Shown here piece by piece: positions 35,938-44,226 of a stretch of DNA of 64,000 bases. Position numbers and translations under genes: made by a program. Each line of letters begins with the position of its first letter. Positions within the stretch are counted from its first letter, which is position 1. Origin of the DNA: DATGZX01 sp035296965 (lineage in GTDB: Bacteria > Planctomycetota > Planctomycetia > Gemmatales > Gemmataceae); NCBI GenBank assembly GCA_035296965.1, contig DATGZX010000380.1, forward strand, positions 62,001 through 126,000, given 5' to 3'. Under the pieces are notes generated by a model, which ran no database searches, was not told where the DNA came from, and saw nothing but the letters and a program-made list of their open reading frames with translations.

Positions 35938-37767
35938 ATGTCCTATCGAGCCTTCAAACGTCTGTTAGGCGAAACGAGCCTGGAACGCAAGTGCCGGTTC
36001 CTCTTCGGCGCGGCGACTCTGTTACTCATTACTGCCAGTTTCTGGTGGCATGCTCACCAAACTGAAAGCCTGGCGTACAATCAAGTCATGCCTAGCGCCC
36101 GCTTGTTGGTCGACGTCATCATCAGGAAGCTGCACGAGGACAAGCTGCTGCTTTCCAATGATAACCTGGACGAAGGGCCACCGCATCCAGACAAGGGTGG
36201 AAACCTCACCCGAAAGCCCCTGAGCCAAAAGGAACTGAATAATCTTCTGCGCGTGTTGGATGAGGAGTCGGAGAAGCGCCTGCCCGAGTCGCTGCAGCAG
36301 TATCGGCATCTCATCCTCAAGCCGGGGTCCCGCAATCGTGTGAATGAGCCTAACGACAGCTACGAAACCCAATTGCTTCAGAAATTCAAGGCCGACCCGG
36401 ACAAGAAGGAAGATTTCCGAATCATCCAGTCCGAGCCATACATCGACTACTATGGTGCGATCCGCGCTGGCACCTCGTGTATGACCTCGAACTGTCATCC
36501 GCTTGCGTCCGAAAGGGAAGGAGATCATGAACTGAGCAACGGAGACTTGCTGGCCGTGGTGAAAATCCGGATGCCGACCGAAGCGATTGAGAAGGGCGTC
36601 CACCAGAACCGCGCGTGGCTAATCACCACCGCCCTGGTCACGGCCATCCTGATCATGACCGGGAGCTACTTGATCGTTCGCTACATTATTGTCAAGCCGG
36701 TCAAGCATCTGAAAGAAGTTAGCGATGCCATTTCTGCCGGCGAGCTGAATGTGCGCAGCGAGATCCAGACCGGTGACGAGTTCGAAGACCTTAGCCATGC
36801 GTTCAACCGCATGCTTCGAAGCCTCGTAAGCATGCAGGACCGCTTGAAGAAGGTGAATGCAAACCTCGATCTCAAGGTCGACGAGTTGGCTCAGGCAAAC
36901 ATGGCGCTCTATGAATCCAACCGGCTCAAGAGCGACTTCCTCGCGACCATGAGCCACGAATTGCGCACACCTTTGAGCAGCATTCTTGGATTCAGCGATG
37001 TCCTTTTGTCCAGCGGCCAGCTCAACGATAAACAGCAGCGCTGGGCGAGCAATATTCAAACCAGCGGCGAGCAGTTGCTGAACCTCATCAATGACATCCT
37101 CGACCTTGCAAAGATCGAGGCTGGAAAGATGGAGGTCCGCATCGAGGAGTTCAGTATCCATGATGTGTTCGAGGGACTCGTCAGCATGTTTCGTCCCTTG
37201 GCCGAAAAGAAGAATATCGACCTGCGCAGCCAGATCAGTACCGACCTGCCTCTGTTGAGGCAGGACGCCGGCAAGCTACAGCAGATCCTGTCCAATCTGC
37301 TGTCAAACGCCATCAAGTTTACCCCGGAGGGAGGCCGGGTATTGCTCAAAGCCGACGCCGAACCGCTGCATGTCGTGGTAACGGTCACGGACACAGGCGT
37401 TGGCATTGCACTCGAGGACCAGGAGCTCATCTTCGAGAAATTCCGCCAGGCGGGCAATCCGCTGACGAGAGAACACGCCGGCACTGGATTGGGGCTATCC
37501 ATTGTCCGAGAGCTTTCGAAACTACTCGGAGGCGAAGTGGCGCTCCAGAGCGAACTGGGCCGAGGAAGCACCTTTACAGTCCGGCTCCCTCTGCAGTTGA
37601 GCGCCGAATCGCGCCTCGAGTTCGATCTCGCCGACCAACGGATCGACCTTTCGAAGGCCCAGCGCGTGGACGGAGCCATTCACGATAATAGTGCTTTGCA
37701 TGACGACAGCGCGGCAGGGAAAGAACCCGTCGCCGGTTCGGGAGAAATCGCAGCACGCCACGAATAG
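35938..37767 (+). CDS. Membrane sensor histidine kinase with a possible periplasmic haem-binding sensor domain
   Basis: A 609-residue two-component sensor. TM1 is at residues 24-40 (FGAATLLLITASFWW), followed by a periplasmic domain of about 180 residues, TM2 at about 226-252, a HAMP linker to about 305, HisKA with H340 in SHELRTPLSSILGF, and HATPase_c with N box SNLLSNAIKFTP, G1 DTGVGIA and G2 GTGLGLS. The sensor domain has AGTSCMTSNCHPL: C181-x4-C186-H187, a CX4CH c-haem motif variant. The domain looks like the Tll0287/DUF3365 group. No response regulator gene is adjacent. A Ser/Asp-rich tail of about 45 residues follows the kinase core. Confidence 0.9.
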   Translation: MSYRAFKRLLGETSLERKCRFLFGAATLLLITASFWWHAHQTESLAYNQVMPSARLLVDVIIRKLHEDKLLLSNDNLDEGPPHPDKGGNLTRKPLSQKELNNLLRVLDEESEKRLPESLQQYRHLILKPGSRNRVNEPNDSYETQLLQKFKADPDKKEDFRIIQSEPYIDYYGAIRAGTSCMTSNCHPLASEREGDHELSNGDLLAVVKIRMPTEAIEKGVHQNRAWLITTALVTAILIMTGSYLIVRYIIVKPVKHLKEVSDAISAGELNVRSEIQTGDEFEDLSHAFNRMLRSLVSMQDRLKKVNANLDLKVDELAQANMALYESNRLKSDFLATMSHELRTPLSSILGFSDVLLSSGQLNDKQQRWASNIQTSGEQLLNLINDILDLAKIEAGKMEVRIEEFSIHDVFEGLVSMFRPLAEKKNIDLRSQISTDLPLLRQDAGKLQQILSNLLSNAIKFTPEGGRVLLKADAEPLHVVVTVTDTGVGIALEDQELIFEKFRQAGNPLTREHAGTGLGLSIVRELSKLLGGEVALQSELGRGSTFTVRLPLQLSAESRLEFDLADQRIDLSKAQRVDGAIHDNSALHDDSAAGKEPVAGSGEIAARHE

Positions 37768-37796
37768 TGGCTATGACGGCACGCTAGAAGAAACCC

Positions 37797-39905
37797 ATGC
37801 ACTACTCGCCTGCACAGACTGCTTCTGGAGATCCGAGTCGTCCGCTTCGGCAAAGCGCTCAATTCTTGAAAGGGGTCGGCCCAGCACGCGCGGAACTCTT
37901 ACGGCGCCTCGGCATCGAGACAATCGGCGATGTCCTGTTTCATTTTCCGCGAGCGTACGAAGACCTAAGCGACCTGCGGCCAATCTCTCGTCTGACCGCC
38001 GGCGAATTTCAAACGGTTCGAGGCGAGGTCGTCGAAATCCAGGGGCGCTCGCTGGCGGACGGGCGCTGCCTTGTAGGCGTCGTTTTGAGCGACGACGGAC
38101 GAAACTGCGTGGAAGGGATTTGGTTCAATCAGCCCTATGCCGCAAGCTCGTTTCGATACGGTCAGCATCTGGCATTTGGCGGCAAACCGAAGTGGCAGCG
38201 CGATCACTGGCAGATTTCCAATCCGCGCGTGCGGATTCTCGATGGTGCGAACGATCCAAAGGATGGCGGCATAGTGCCGGTTTATCCGCTGACAGAGGAC
38301 TTGCGCGCGGAACAGCTCAGGGCGATCATTCGGCAAGCCGTCGAAAACTACGGCGACCAGATACGAGAAATCCTTCCGGCCGATCTTCGAGAACGCCGAA
38401 AGTTACCGCCTGTAGGGTTGGCGCTACGTCAGGTGCACTTCCCAGAGAGCTTGCCCGCAGCAGCCGGCGCAAGGCGGCGCTTCGTCTATGAGGAATTCCT
38501 CATCCTTCAACTGGCACTTGCCTCGCGCCGCCGAGAATTACGCGATCGTCAGCAGGCGCCGTCACTTCCCGTTACAGAGACGATCGACGGCCGTATTCGC
38601 CGGCTCTTCCCCTTCCGCGCTACTGCGGACCAGGACACGGTGATCGCGGAGATATGCAAAGACATGGCTGGGAACAGGCCCATGCAGCGCCTTCTGCAAG
38701 CCGACGTCGGCGCCGGCAAGACGATGGTTGCGGTCTACGCTCTCCTTGTCGCGGTGGCCAACAAGCATCAAGCGGCATTTATGGCTCCAACGGAGGTACT
38801 GGCCAGGCAGCATTGGCAGACCCTCGAGAGCTACCTCGGGCAGAGTCGGGTGAGACGGCTGCTGCTCACCGGAGATCTGACGAAGAAGGAGCGTCGCGCA
38901 GCAGCAGCCGCCATTTGTGCCGGCGAAATTGACCTGGTCGTGGGCACACAGGCCCTGTTGCAGGAAGACATCCAGTTCACGCGCATGGGCCTGGTGGTGA
39001 TCGACGAACAGCACAAGTTTGGCGTCAACCAGCGTGCCCGTGTCCGCCAGATGGGAATCGATCCCCACTATCTGGTAATGACTGCGACGCCGATCCCGCG
39101 GACCATGGCACTCACCGTGTTTGGTGATCTAGATGTTTCCACAATTCGCCAGTTGCCGCCCGGTCGCCAACCCGTGACGACGCGCTGCGTGCCGGCCAGC
39201 CGCCGCGAATGGGTGTATGAACAGATAAGAGAAGGGTTGCGGCGGGGGCGCCAGGGTTACGTGGTTTGCCCGCTGGTTTCGAGTTCCGAAGGGACCGATC
39301 GAAAGGCCGCCGACCGGACGCATGCAGAACTGCAGAGTGGCCCATTTCGAGAGTTTCGCGTCGGCTTGCTGCACGGCCAACTAGATGGCCGGAGTAGAGA
39401 TCGGGCGATGGATCAGTTCCGTGAGGGAAAACTCGATTTGTTAGTGAGCACGACGGTCGTCGAAGTGGGCGTCGACGTCCCCAATGCCTCGTTGCTTTTG
39501 GTGGAACACGCAGAGCGCTTTGGCCTGGCCCAGCTGCACCAATTGCGTGGCCGGATTAGCCGGGGAAAGGTTCCGGGAGAATGCTATCTTTTTGCCAATC
39601 CCGCGAGCGACGAAGCCAAGGAGCGCTTGCGTCTGGTGACGCAGGTTGCCGACGGCTTCGTCTTGGCCGAGCATGATGCAAGGCTAAGGGGGCTTGGCGA
39701 ATTCTTCGGCACAAAGCAGCATGGCCTGGGCGAGCTCCGCCTTGCCGACCTGGTAGCTGATCGCGATCTGTTGAATTTGGCCCGGAAGGATGCGTTCGGC
39801 CTCGTCGCTGCGGATCCTGGACTGCGTCTGTCGCAGCATGCCCTTCTTCGGGAGGCCATGTTCGCTCGCTACGGCAAAACGTTGCAGCTTGCAGAAATCG
39901 GCTGA
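37797..39905 (+). CDS. recG: ATP-dependent DNA helicase RecG
   Basis: Reverses stalled replication forks and migrates branched DNA. The 702-residue product has the N-terminal wedge/OB region (FLKGVGPARAELLRRLG then FQTVRGEVVEIQG), Walker A ADVGAGKTMVA at about 301, DEQH box VVIDEQHKFGV at about 402, TATPIPRTMALTVFGDLD, and the C-terminal TVVEVGVDVPNAS and QLRGRISRGKVPGECYL motifs. It begins 29 bases after the sensor kinase stop. It converges with the MarR gene, with four bases between stop codons. Confidence 0.96.
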   Translation: MHYSPAQTASGDPSRPLRQSAQFLKGVGPARAELLRRLGIETIGDVLFHFPRAYEDLSDLRPISRLTAGEFQTVRGEVVEIQGRSLADGRCLVGVVLSDDGRNCVEGIWFNQPYAASSFRYGQHLAFGGKPKWQRDHWQISNPRVRILDGANDPKDGGIVPVYPLTEDLRAEQLRAIIRQAVENYGDQIREILPADLRERRKLPPVGLALRQVHFPESLPAAAGARRRFVYEEFLILQLALASRRRELRDRQQAPSLPVTETIDGRIRRLFPFRATADQDTVIAEICKDMAGNRPMQRLLQADVGAGKTMVAVYALLVAVANKHQAAFMAPTEVLARQHWQTLESYLGQSRVRRLLLTGDLTKKERRAAAAAICAGEIDLVVGTQALLQEDIQFTRMGLVVIDEQHKFGVNQRARVRQMGIDPHYLVMTATPIPRTMALTVFGDLDVSTIRQLPPGRQPVTTRCVPASRREWVYEQIREGLRRGRQGYVVCPLVSSSEGTDRKAADRTHAELQSGPFREFRVGLLHGQLDGRSRDRAMDQFREGKLDLLVSTTVVEVGVDVPNASLLLVEHAERFGLAQLHQLRGRISRGKVPGECYLFANPASDEAKERLRLVTQVADGFVLAEHDARLRGLGEFFGTKQHGLGELRLADLVADRDLLNLARKDAFGLVAADPGLRLSQHALLREAMFARYGKTLQLAEIG

Positions 39906-39909
39906 CTTT

Positions 39910-40371
39910 TCAAGTGGCCTGAGGCCGTTCGAGCAAGCCATGGAGCTTATAGACGAGCCGGCCCAGGTCTTCCTGCGTTTCCTCGGGCAGGTCGCGCAGT
40001 AGCTGAATAAGCCGATCCGTCTTATTGGCCTGATAGTCCAGCAGTGCTTTTTCCCCTACTGGCGTCAGGCAGACATCGACTTTCCGTTTGTCGCGCGGAT
40101 TGATCTGGCACGAGATCAAGGGCCGATCCCGATTCTCCAGGGAGCGAATAATGCGGGACATTTGCGCGGGAAGCACATTCAACAAACGTTGAATGTCGCC
40201 GACGATCATCGAGCCGTGCTCGTGAAGGATGGCCAGCGTCAGAAACTCGACCTCTTTCAGATCGCCGGAACGGCGCCTGCCGCGGAGAGTCGTGAGCCCC
40301 AGCTGCGTAACCACCTCGAAAAGATCTCGAGCAGTTTCCTCAAGCCGCAACCCTGTACCCGATGCAACCAT
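39910..40371 (-). CDS. MarR family transcriptional regulator
   Basis: A 153-residue winged-helix regulator. ATG 40371 has GGAGAAG upstream and is preferred to the GTG at 40377. The wHTH core is MIVGDIQRLLNVLPAQMSRIIRSLENRDRPLISCQINPRDKRKVDVCLT, shown here by its positions (residues about 60-108), with the wing RDKRK typical of MarR. Long flanking helices would form the dimer interface. A sigma70-like promoter and a small palindrome lie 100 bases upstream, suggesting autoregulation. The target is unknown; no effector-binding Cys is obvious. Confidence 0.88.
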   Translation of the reverse strand: MVASGTGLRLEETARDLFEVVTQLGLTTLRGRRRSGDLKEVEFLTLAILHEHGSMIVGDIQRLLNVLPAQMSRIIRSLENRDRPLISCQINPRDKRKVDVCLTPVGEKALLDYQANKTDRLIQLLRDLPEETQEDLGRLVYKLHGLLERPQAT

Positions 40372-40712
40372 TTGCACCTTCTCCTCACATTCCGCATTGA
40401 CCGGGGCGCACCGCTAGAGCAGCAACTACCCCGACGTAAGTGAATATGCCGGACTGGGATTAGATGCGTATTAGCATATATTTGCTGACATAAGGCTGTC
40501 AATTGGAAAGCTGTACGGGATACGGCCTTTGGGAGAATTCCGGACGACTTTGCGGGATTTTCCGGTGCGGCTGGGTGCTCGGACTTTCCTCCCGTGATGG
40601 GTTCGTAGTTCCACCAGCTGGCATCCAAGTCAGGCGCCGCAGCTGTAAATCCATCGAATCAGAGCCGACAGAGAGCCAGACCGAATTGTGCCTGGGTTTG
40701 TACGTGGCGGTT
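40372..40712. other. Intergenic region carrying the MarR promoter
   Basis: Apart from the promoter and ATGC-N6-GCAT palindrome at 40464-40502, nothing is recognisable. Short plus-strand frames here overlap the neighbouring gene's 3' end and are shadows. Confidence 0.5.
40464..40502 (-). promoter_or_regulatory. Candidate promoter and operator of the MarR gene
   Basis: On the minus strand a perfect TTGACA -35 box (40497-40502), a 16-base spacer and TATATG -10 box (40475-40480) lie about 100 bases upstream of the MarR start. The imperfect palindrome ATGC-GTATTA-GCAT (40464-40477) overlaps the downstream edge of the -10 box, where MarR proteins often bind. Function is predicted from sequence only. 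Confidence 0.6.
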
Positions 40713-41942
40713 TTATTTCTTAATGGGCTGGACTGTCGCAAGCGAGCGTCGTCGAACTGGAGCGAAGGAGTACTTCCAGAACGCTATCCTAATCCCAAGT
40801 GCAGCCAGAAAGCACACGCCCTGCTCGGGCCATCGTTCCCGGACTCTTGGATACGCGACGTTGAGAGCTGCCCAGGCGATTAGGAGCACCAGGGTTCCAG
40901 GGTGCTCTAACACGCTCGTAACCACAACGCGGAGTCCCTGGCGCCACCGGCTTCTCTGACGGAGGGCCCGTGTTTCCTGGCGCAGAAAAGCACGCTGGGA
41001 ATTTAGCACTCCCAGACCAGCTTGCCAATCGCGTGCCAGCGCTTGCCGTTGGCTGGGCAAAAGGGTTTGTAAAGTCGGGACGATCATCTGCTGGCGTGCG
41101 AGGGTGAGAACAAGGTAGCCTGGTTGCCCGGCCTCTCCGAAGAGCGGCAGCATTTTTAACTGCGTGCGCATGGTTTGCATCTGCTCGATAAAGTCGGTGG
41201 CTTCTGCGGGGCGATGAAGTAAACGGCTGGGTCGATTGAGATACTTTCCCGCCCCCAGCCAGGCCGAGTGCAATTGCCTATGCCATGCGATTCGCCGATA
41301 GAGCGCTCGCCGCGTACCGAGTCCGCGTCGCCAGCGACTCGGTTCGTATAGCGGAGTATTCGGCGGAGTTCTGGCAGCCGGCGGAGGGAGTTGTGGCCCA
41401 GCGGCGCCATTGCTCTCGGGAGCCGTCGCGGTCTCGGCAAGGGGCGCCTCGCCGGGCTGTGGCACGGCTCCAACAGGATCTGCCGGCGCGGGCTCCGAGA
41501 GCAGGCGGCGAGGCGGCGGCTCTGTCTCCCAGCTCGCGAGCGATTGGCCTTGTCCTTGTTGGATTTCTTCTTCCCCGCTTGGGTTGCCAGCTCCGAACAG
41601 CCACTCCGGGGGTGCAGGCTTTGGGCTGAGATTCGGAGCTCGACGGACAGGGGGCGGATCCAGCAGCGGGTCACGCGTCCCGAGCAGAGCCTGATCGTAG
41701 GTTTTCTTGGAACGCGCATCTGTAAGGCAAATAAGGGCTTGAGCGAGGCGGTTCATCGCCTCGGTTGCCGGTTCGGGGTTGGCTAGCTGGTAGACGCGCA
41801 CTTTCTCCATTCGCTCGTGAACCTGCTGTTCAATGAGCGCAATGCTTGATTCGCCCGGCTGCAGTCCCAGCAACGTGTAGTGATCAGGAGGCCAGGTTCC
41901 GCCCGGGATTTGCAACCATGCACAGATCTGTTCGTGGCCCAT
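40713..41942 (-). CDS. J-domain-like protein lacking the HPD motif, with C-terminal membrane segments
   Basis: A 409-residue protein of a type common in planctomycetes. The ATG at 41942 has AAGGAT six bases upstream. Residues 18-85 look like a J-domain (HYTLLGLQPGESSIALIEQ ... MNRLAQALICLTDARSKKTYD), but the loop has no HPD tripeptide, so stimulation of DnaK is unlikely. A Pro/Ala-rich linker covers about residues 95-190. A basic helical region follows, then two hydrophobic segments near the C-terminus (GTLVLLIAWAALNVAY and GVCFLAALGIRIAFW). Function unknown; likely membrane-attached. Confidence 0.78.
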   Translation of the reverse strand: MGHEQICAWLQIPGGTWPPDHYTLLGLQPGESSIALIEQQVHERMEKVRVYQLANPEPATEAMNRLAQALICLTDARSKKTYDQALLGTRDPLLDPPPVRRAPNLSPKPAPPEWLFGAGNPSGEEEIQQGQGQSLASWETEPPPRRLLSEPAPADPVGAVPQPGEAPLAETATAPESNGAAGPQLPPPAARTPPNTPLYEPSRWRRGLGTRRALYRRIAWHRQLHSAWLGAGKYLNRPSRLLHRPAEATDFIEQMQTMRTQLKMLPLFGEAGQPGYLVLTLARQQMIVPTLQTLLPSQRQALARDWQAGLGVLNSQRAFLRQETRALRQRSRWRQGLRVVVTSVLEHPGTLVLLIAWAALNVAYPRVRERWPEQGVCFLAALGIRIAFWKYSFAPVRRRSLATVQPIKK

Positions 41943-42164
41943 GATCGATCCTTGGAGTGTCACGCCAGCCAGAACGATCCTTACCACTATTAAAATGCCA
42001 GATTTATACCCAAAAGGCAAAGGTTACGCAAAAATCGGTCAGTGTTGATTCATGCGGCGCCAATCCAAACCGGCTTGTCCGGTTTTTCCGGATCTGCTAC
42101 AAACGCCGCCGCCACGTGATGCGCTGCCTTCTTGCTTACCCAGCGGCAAATCGAACCGGACAGT

Positions 42165-44186
42165 ATGAAGAACTTCTTGCGTGCCGTACGCTGTGCCTGG
42201 CCCTACCGGGGCCGGCTCATCATTTCATTTGTGTGCGCTGGAATTGCCGCCATTCTGTGGGGGGTAACTTTTACGGCCATTTCGCCTTCCCTTGGCATCC
42301 TAAGCAGTCACCAAAACCTTCAGAAGTGGGCCGATTCTGAAATCGAAAAGACAAACGAGAAAATCAAGAAGCTGAGGGCCGAGCGCGAGGGTTTCGACAA
42401 AGATAGGGATGAACTCGACAAGAAACCCGAGTCGGAATTGCGCGCCAAGCACTTGCGAGACCTTACCAGTGAGATTACCAAACGCGAGAGAGACCTGGAA
42501 TCGTGCAACCGCCGACTTTACGTCTACCAGGTGCTCAAATGGAGATGCTTCAGTCTCTTCCCAAGTGATCCCTTTCTGACCTTTGTCTGGATCATAGGTC
42601 TCGTGGTCGCGGGCGTCGTGATCCGAAGCTTCTTCGAATTCTGGCAGGAATCTCTGGTCGGCAGCGTCGTTAACCTGTCGCTATTCGATCTGCGCAACCG
42701 TCTATACCGCAACGTCATTCATCTCGATGTTGGCTATTTCTCGGAAGAGGGGACTCACGAGCTGATGTCCCGTTTCACGAACGACATGGAGACGTTGGGC
42801 AACGGAACGAAAGTTCTCTTTGGCAAAGTTGTCGCTGAACCCCTCAAGGCATTTGTCTGCATCTTGATTGCCTGCTGGATGAGCTGGCAGCTATCTCTCG
42901 CTTTCTTGGTGTTGGTGCCGATCGCGCTGTTCGTCTTGACCAAGATCGGTCGGCTTATGAAGCGCGCGACCAGGCGATTGCTGGAGCGCATGTCGAACAT
43001 ATACAAGATTCTCCAGGAGTCGTTCCAGGGGATCCGCGTGGTGAAGGCGTTCACGATGGAACCTTACGAACGACGGCGTTTCTGTTCGGCCACCAAGGAT
43101 TACTATCACAAGGCGATGTGGGTTGTGAATCTCGATGCGCTGGCCAGTCCGGCAATCGAAACCCTGGGGATTGCCGCCATTGCTGGTGCCTTGCTTGCGG
43201 GAGCTTACCTGGTGCTGAACCGCCAGGATCGTATCTTCGGACTGAAAATGACCAGCGAAGCCTGGTCCACAGAGTCGCTCTTGCAGTTTTACGTCCTGCT
43301 CGCCTCGATTGCCGACCCGGTTCGCAAGCTTTCCAGTGTTTACACGAGGCTCCAGTCTGGCGCCGCGGCGGCCGACCGCGTCTATGCGTACATGGACCGG
43401 CAACCACGTGTCAGGGGCAATTCGAATGGTCCGCGCCTCGCTGCGCATGAATCGGCCATCGAGTTCAAGGACGTCTGCTTCTCCTACGAGGCGGGCCGAC
43501 CGATCCTCACCAATATCCACCTCCAGGTGCGTCATGGCGAGACGATCGCCCTGGTCGGCAAGAACGGCTGCGGTAAAACGACTCTGACGGGCCTTATTCC
43601 GCGCTTCTTCGACCCCGATCACGGTAGCATCCTGGTGGACGGCCACGACATTCGCACCGTCAACCTTCGCAGCCTCCGGCAGCAGATCGGCCTGGTGACC
43701 CAGGAGACCACGCTGTTCGATGACACCGTTTACAACAACATCGCCTACGGCAATCGTAGGGCTCACGCGGAGGACGTGGAACGTGCGGCGCGGCGGGCGT
43801 ACGCTCACGACTTCATTGCGAAACTTGCGGACTGCTACCAGACGCGCATCGGCGAAGCCGGTTCCAAGCTATCCGGCGGCCAGAAACAACGTATCGCCCT
43901 AGCTCGGGCCATCCTGCGCGACCCCAGGATCCTGATTCTCGATGAATTCACCAGTCAATCGGACGCCGAGAGCGAAGCATTGATTCACAAGGCCCTTCGT
44001 GAGTTTGTCCGTGACAGGACCACGTTCATCATCACTCACCGGATGAACACGCTGGAAATTGCCGATCGGATCGTAGTTGTCGACAGCGGGCGCGTTGTCG
44101 CAACGGGGACCCATGAAGAGTTACTGGGAACGAACCTCGAATATCAGCGATTCCACGAAGCCCAATTCCAGCGCCGCTCCGCCTGA
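42165..44186 (+). CDS. MsbA-like lipid/multidrug ABC exporter with a coiled-coil insertion
   Basis: A 673-residue half-transporter with fused transmembrane and ATPase domains. Walker A GKNGCGKTT, signature LSGGQKQRIALARA and Walker B ILILDEFTS are intact. TM1 (RLIISFVCAGIAAILWG) is followed by a highly charged helical segment at residues about 55-120 (ADSEIEKTNEKIKKLRAER) before TM2. This is a coiled-coil insertion in the first periplasmic loop, not present in MsbA. The start at 42165 is chosen because the sequence (KNFLRAVRCAWPYRG) matches a typical cytoplasmic N-terminus; the ribosome-binding site is weak. First gene of a plus-strand run continuing with glycosyltransferases. The cargo may be a lipid or glycolipid, but this is inference. 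Confidence 0.9.
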   Translation: MKNFLRAVRCAWPYRGRLIISFVCAGIAAILWGVTFTAISPSLGILSSHQNLQKWADSEIEKTNEKIKKLRAEREGFDKDRDELDKKPESELRAKHLRDLTSEITKRERDLESCNRRLYVYQVLKWRCFSLFPSDPFLTFVWIIGLVVAGVVIRSFFEFWQESLVGSVVNLSLFDLRNRLYRNVIHLDVGYFSEEGTHELMSRFTNDMETLGNGTKVLFGKVVAEPLKAFVCILIACWMSWQLSLAFLVLVPIALFVLTKIGRLMKRATRRLLERMSNIYKILQESFQGIRVVKAFTMEPYERRRFCSATKDYYHKAMWVVNLDALASPAIETLGIAAIAGALLAGAYLVLNRQDRIFGLKMTSEAWSTESLLQFYVLLASIADPVRKLSSVYTRLQSGAAAADRVYAYMDRQPRVRGNSNGPRLAAHESAIEFKDVCFSYEAGRPILTNIHLQVRHGETIALVGKNGCGKTTLTGLIPRFFDPDHGSILVDGHDIRTVNLRSLRQQIGLVTQETTLFDDTVYNNIAYGNRRAHAEDVERAARRAYAHDFIAKLADCYQTRIGEAGSKLSGGQKQRIALARAILRDPRILILDEFTSQSDAESEALIHKALREFVRDRTTFIITHRMNTLEIADRIVVVDSGRVVATGTHEELLGTNLEYQRFHEAQFQRRSA

Positions 44187-44226
44187 CGTGCCTCGAACCC
44201 AGCGGCCCAGGGCCGGCGAGTCTTTC

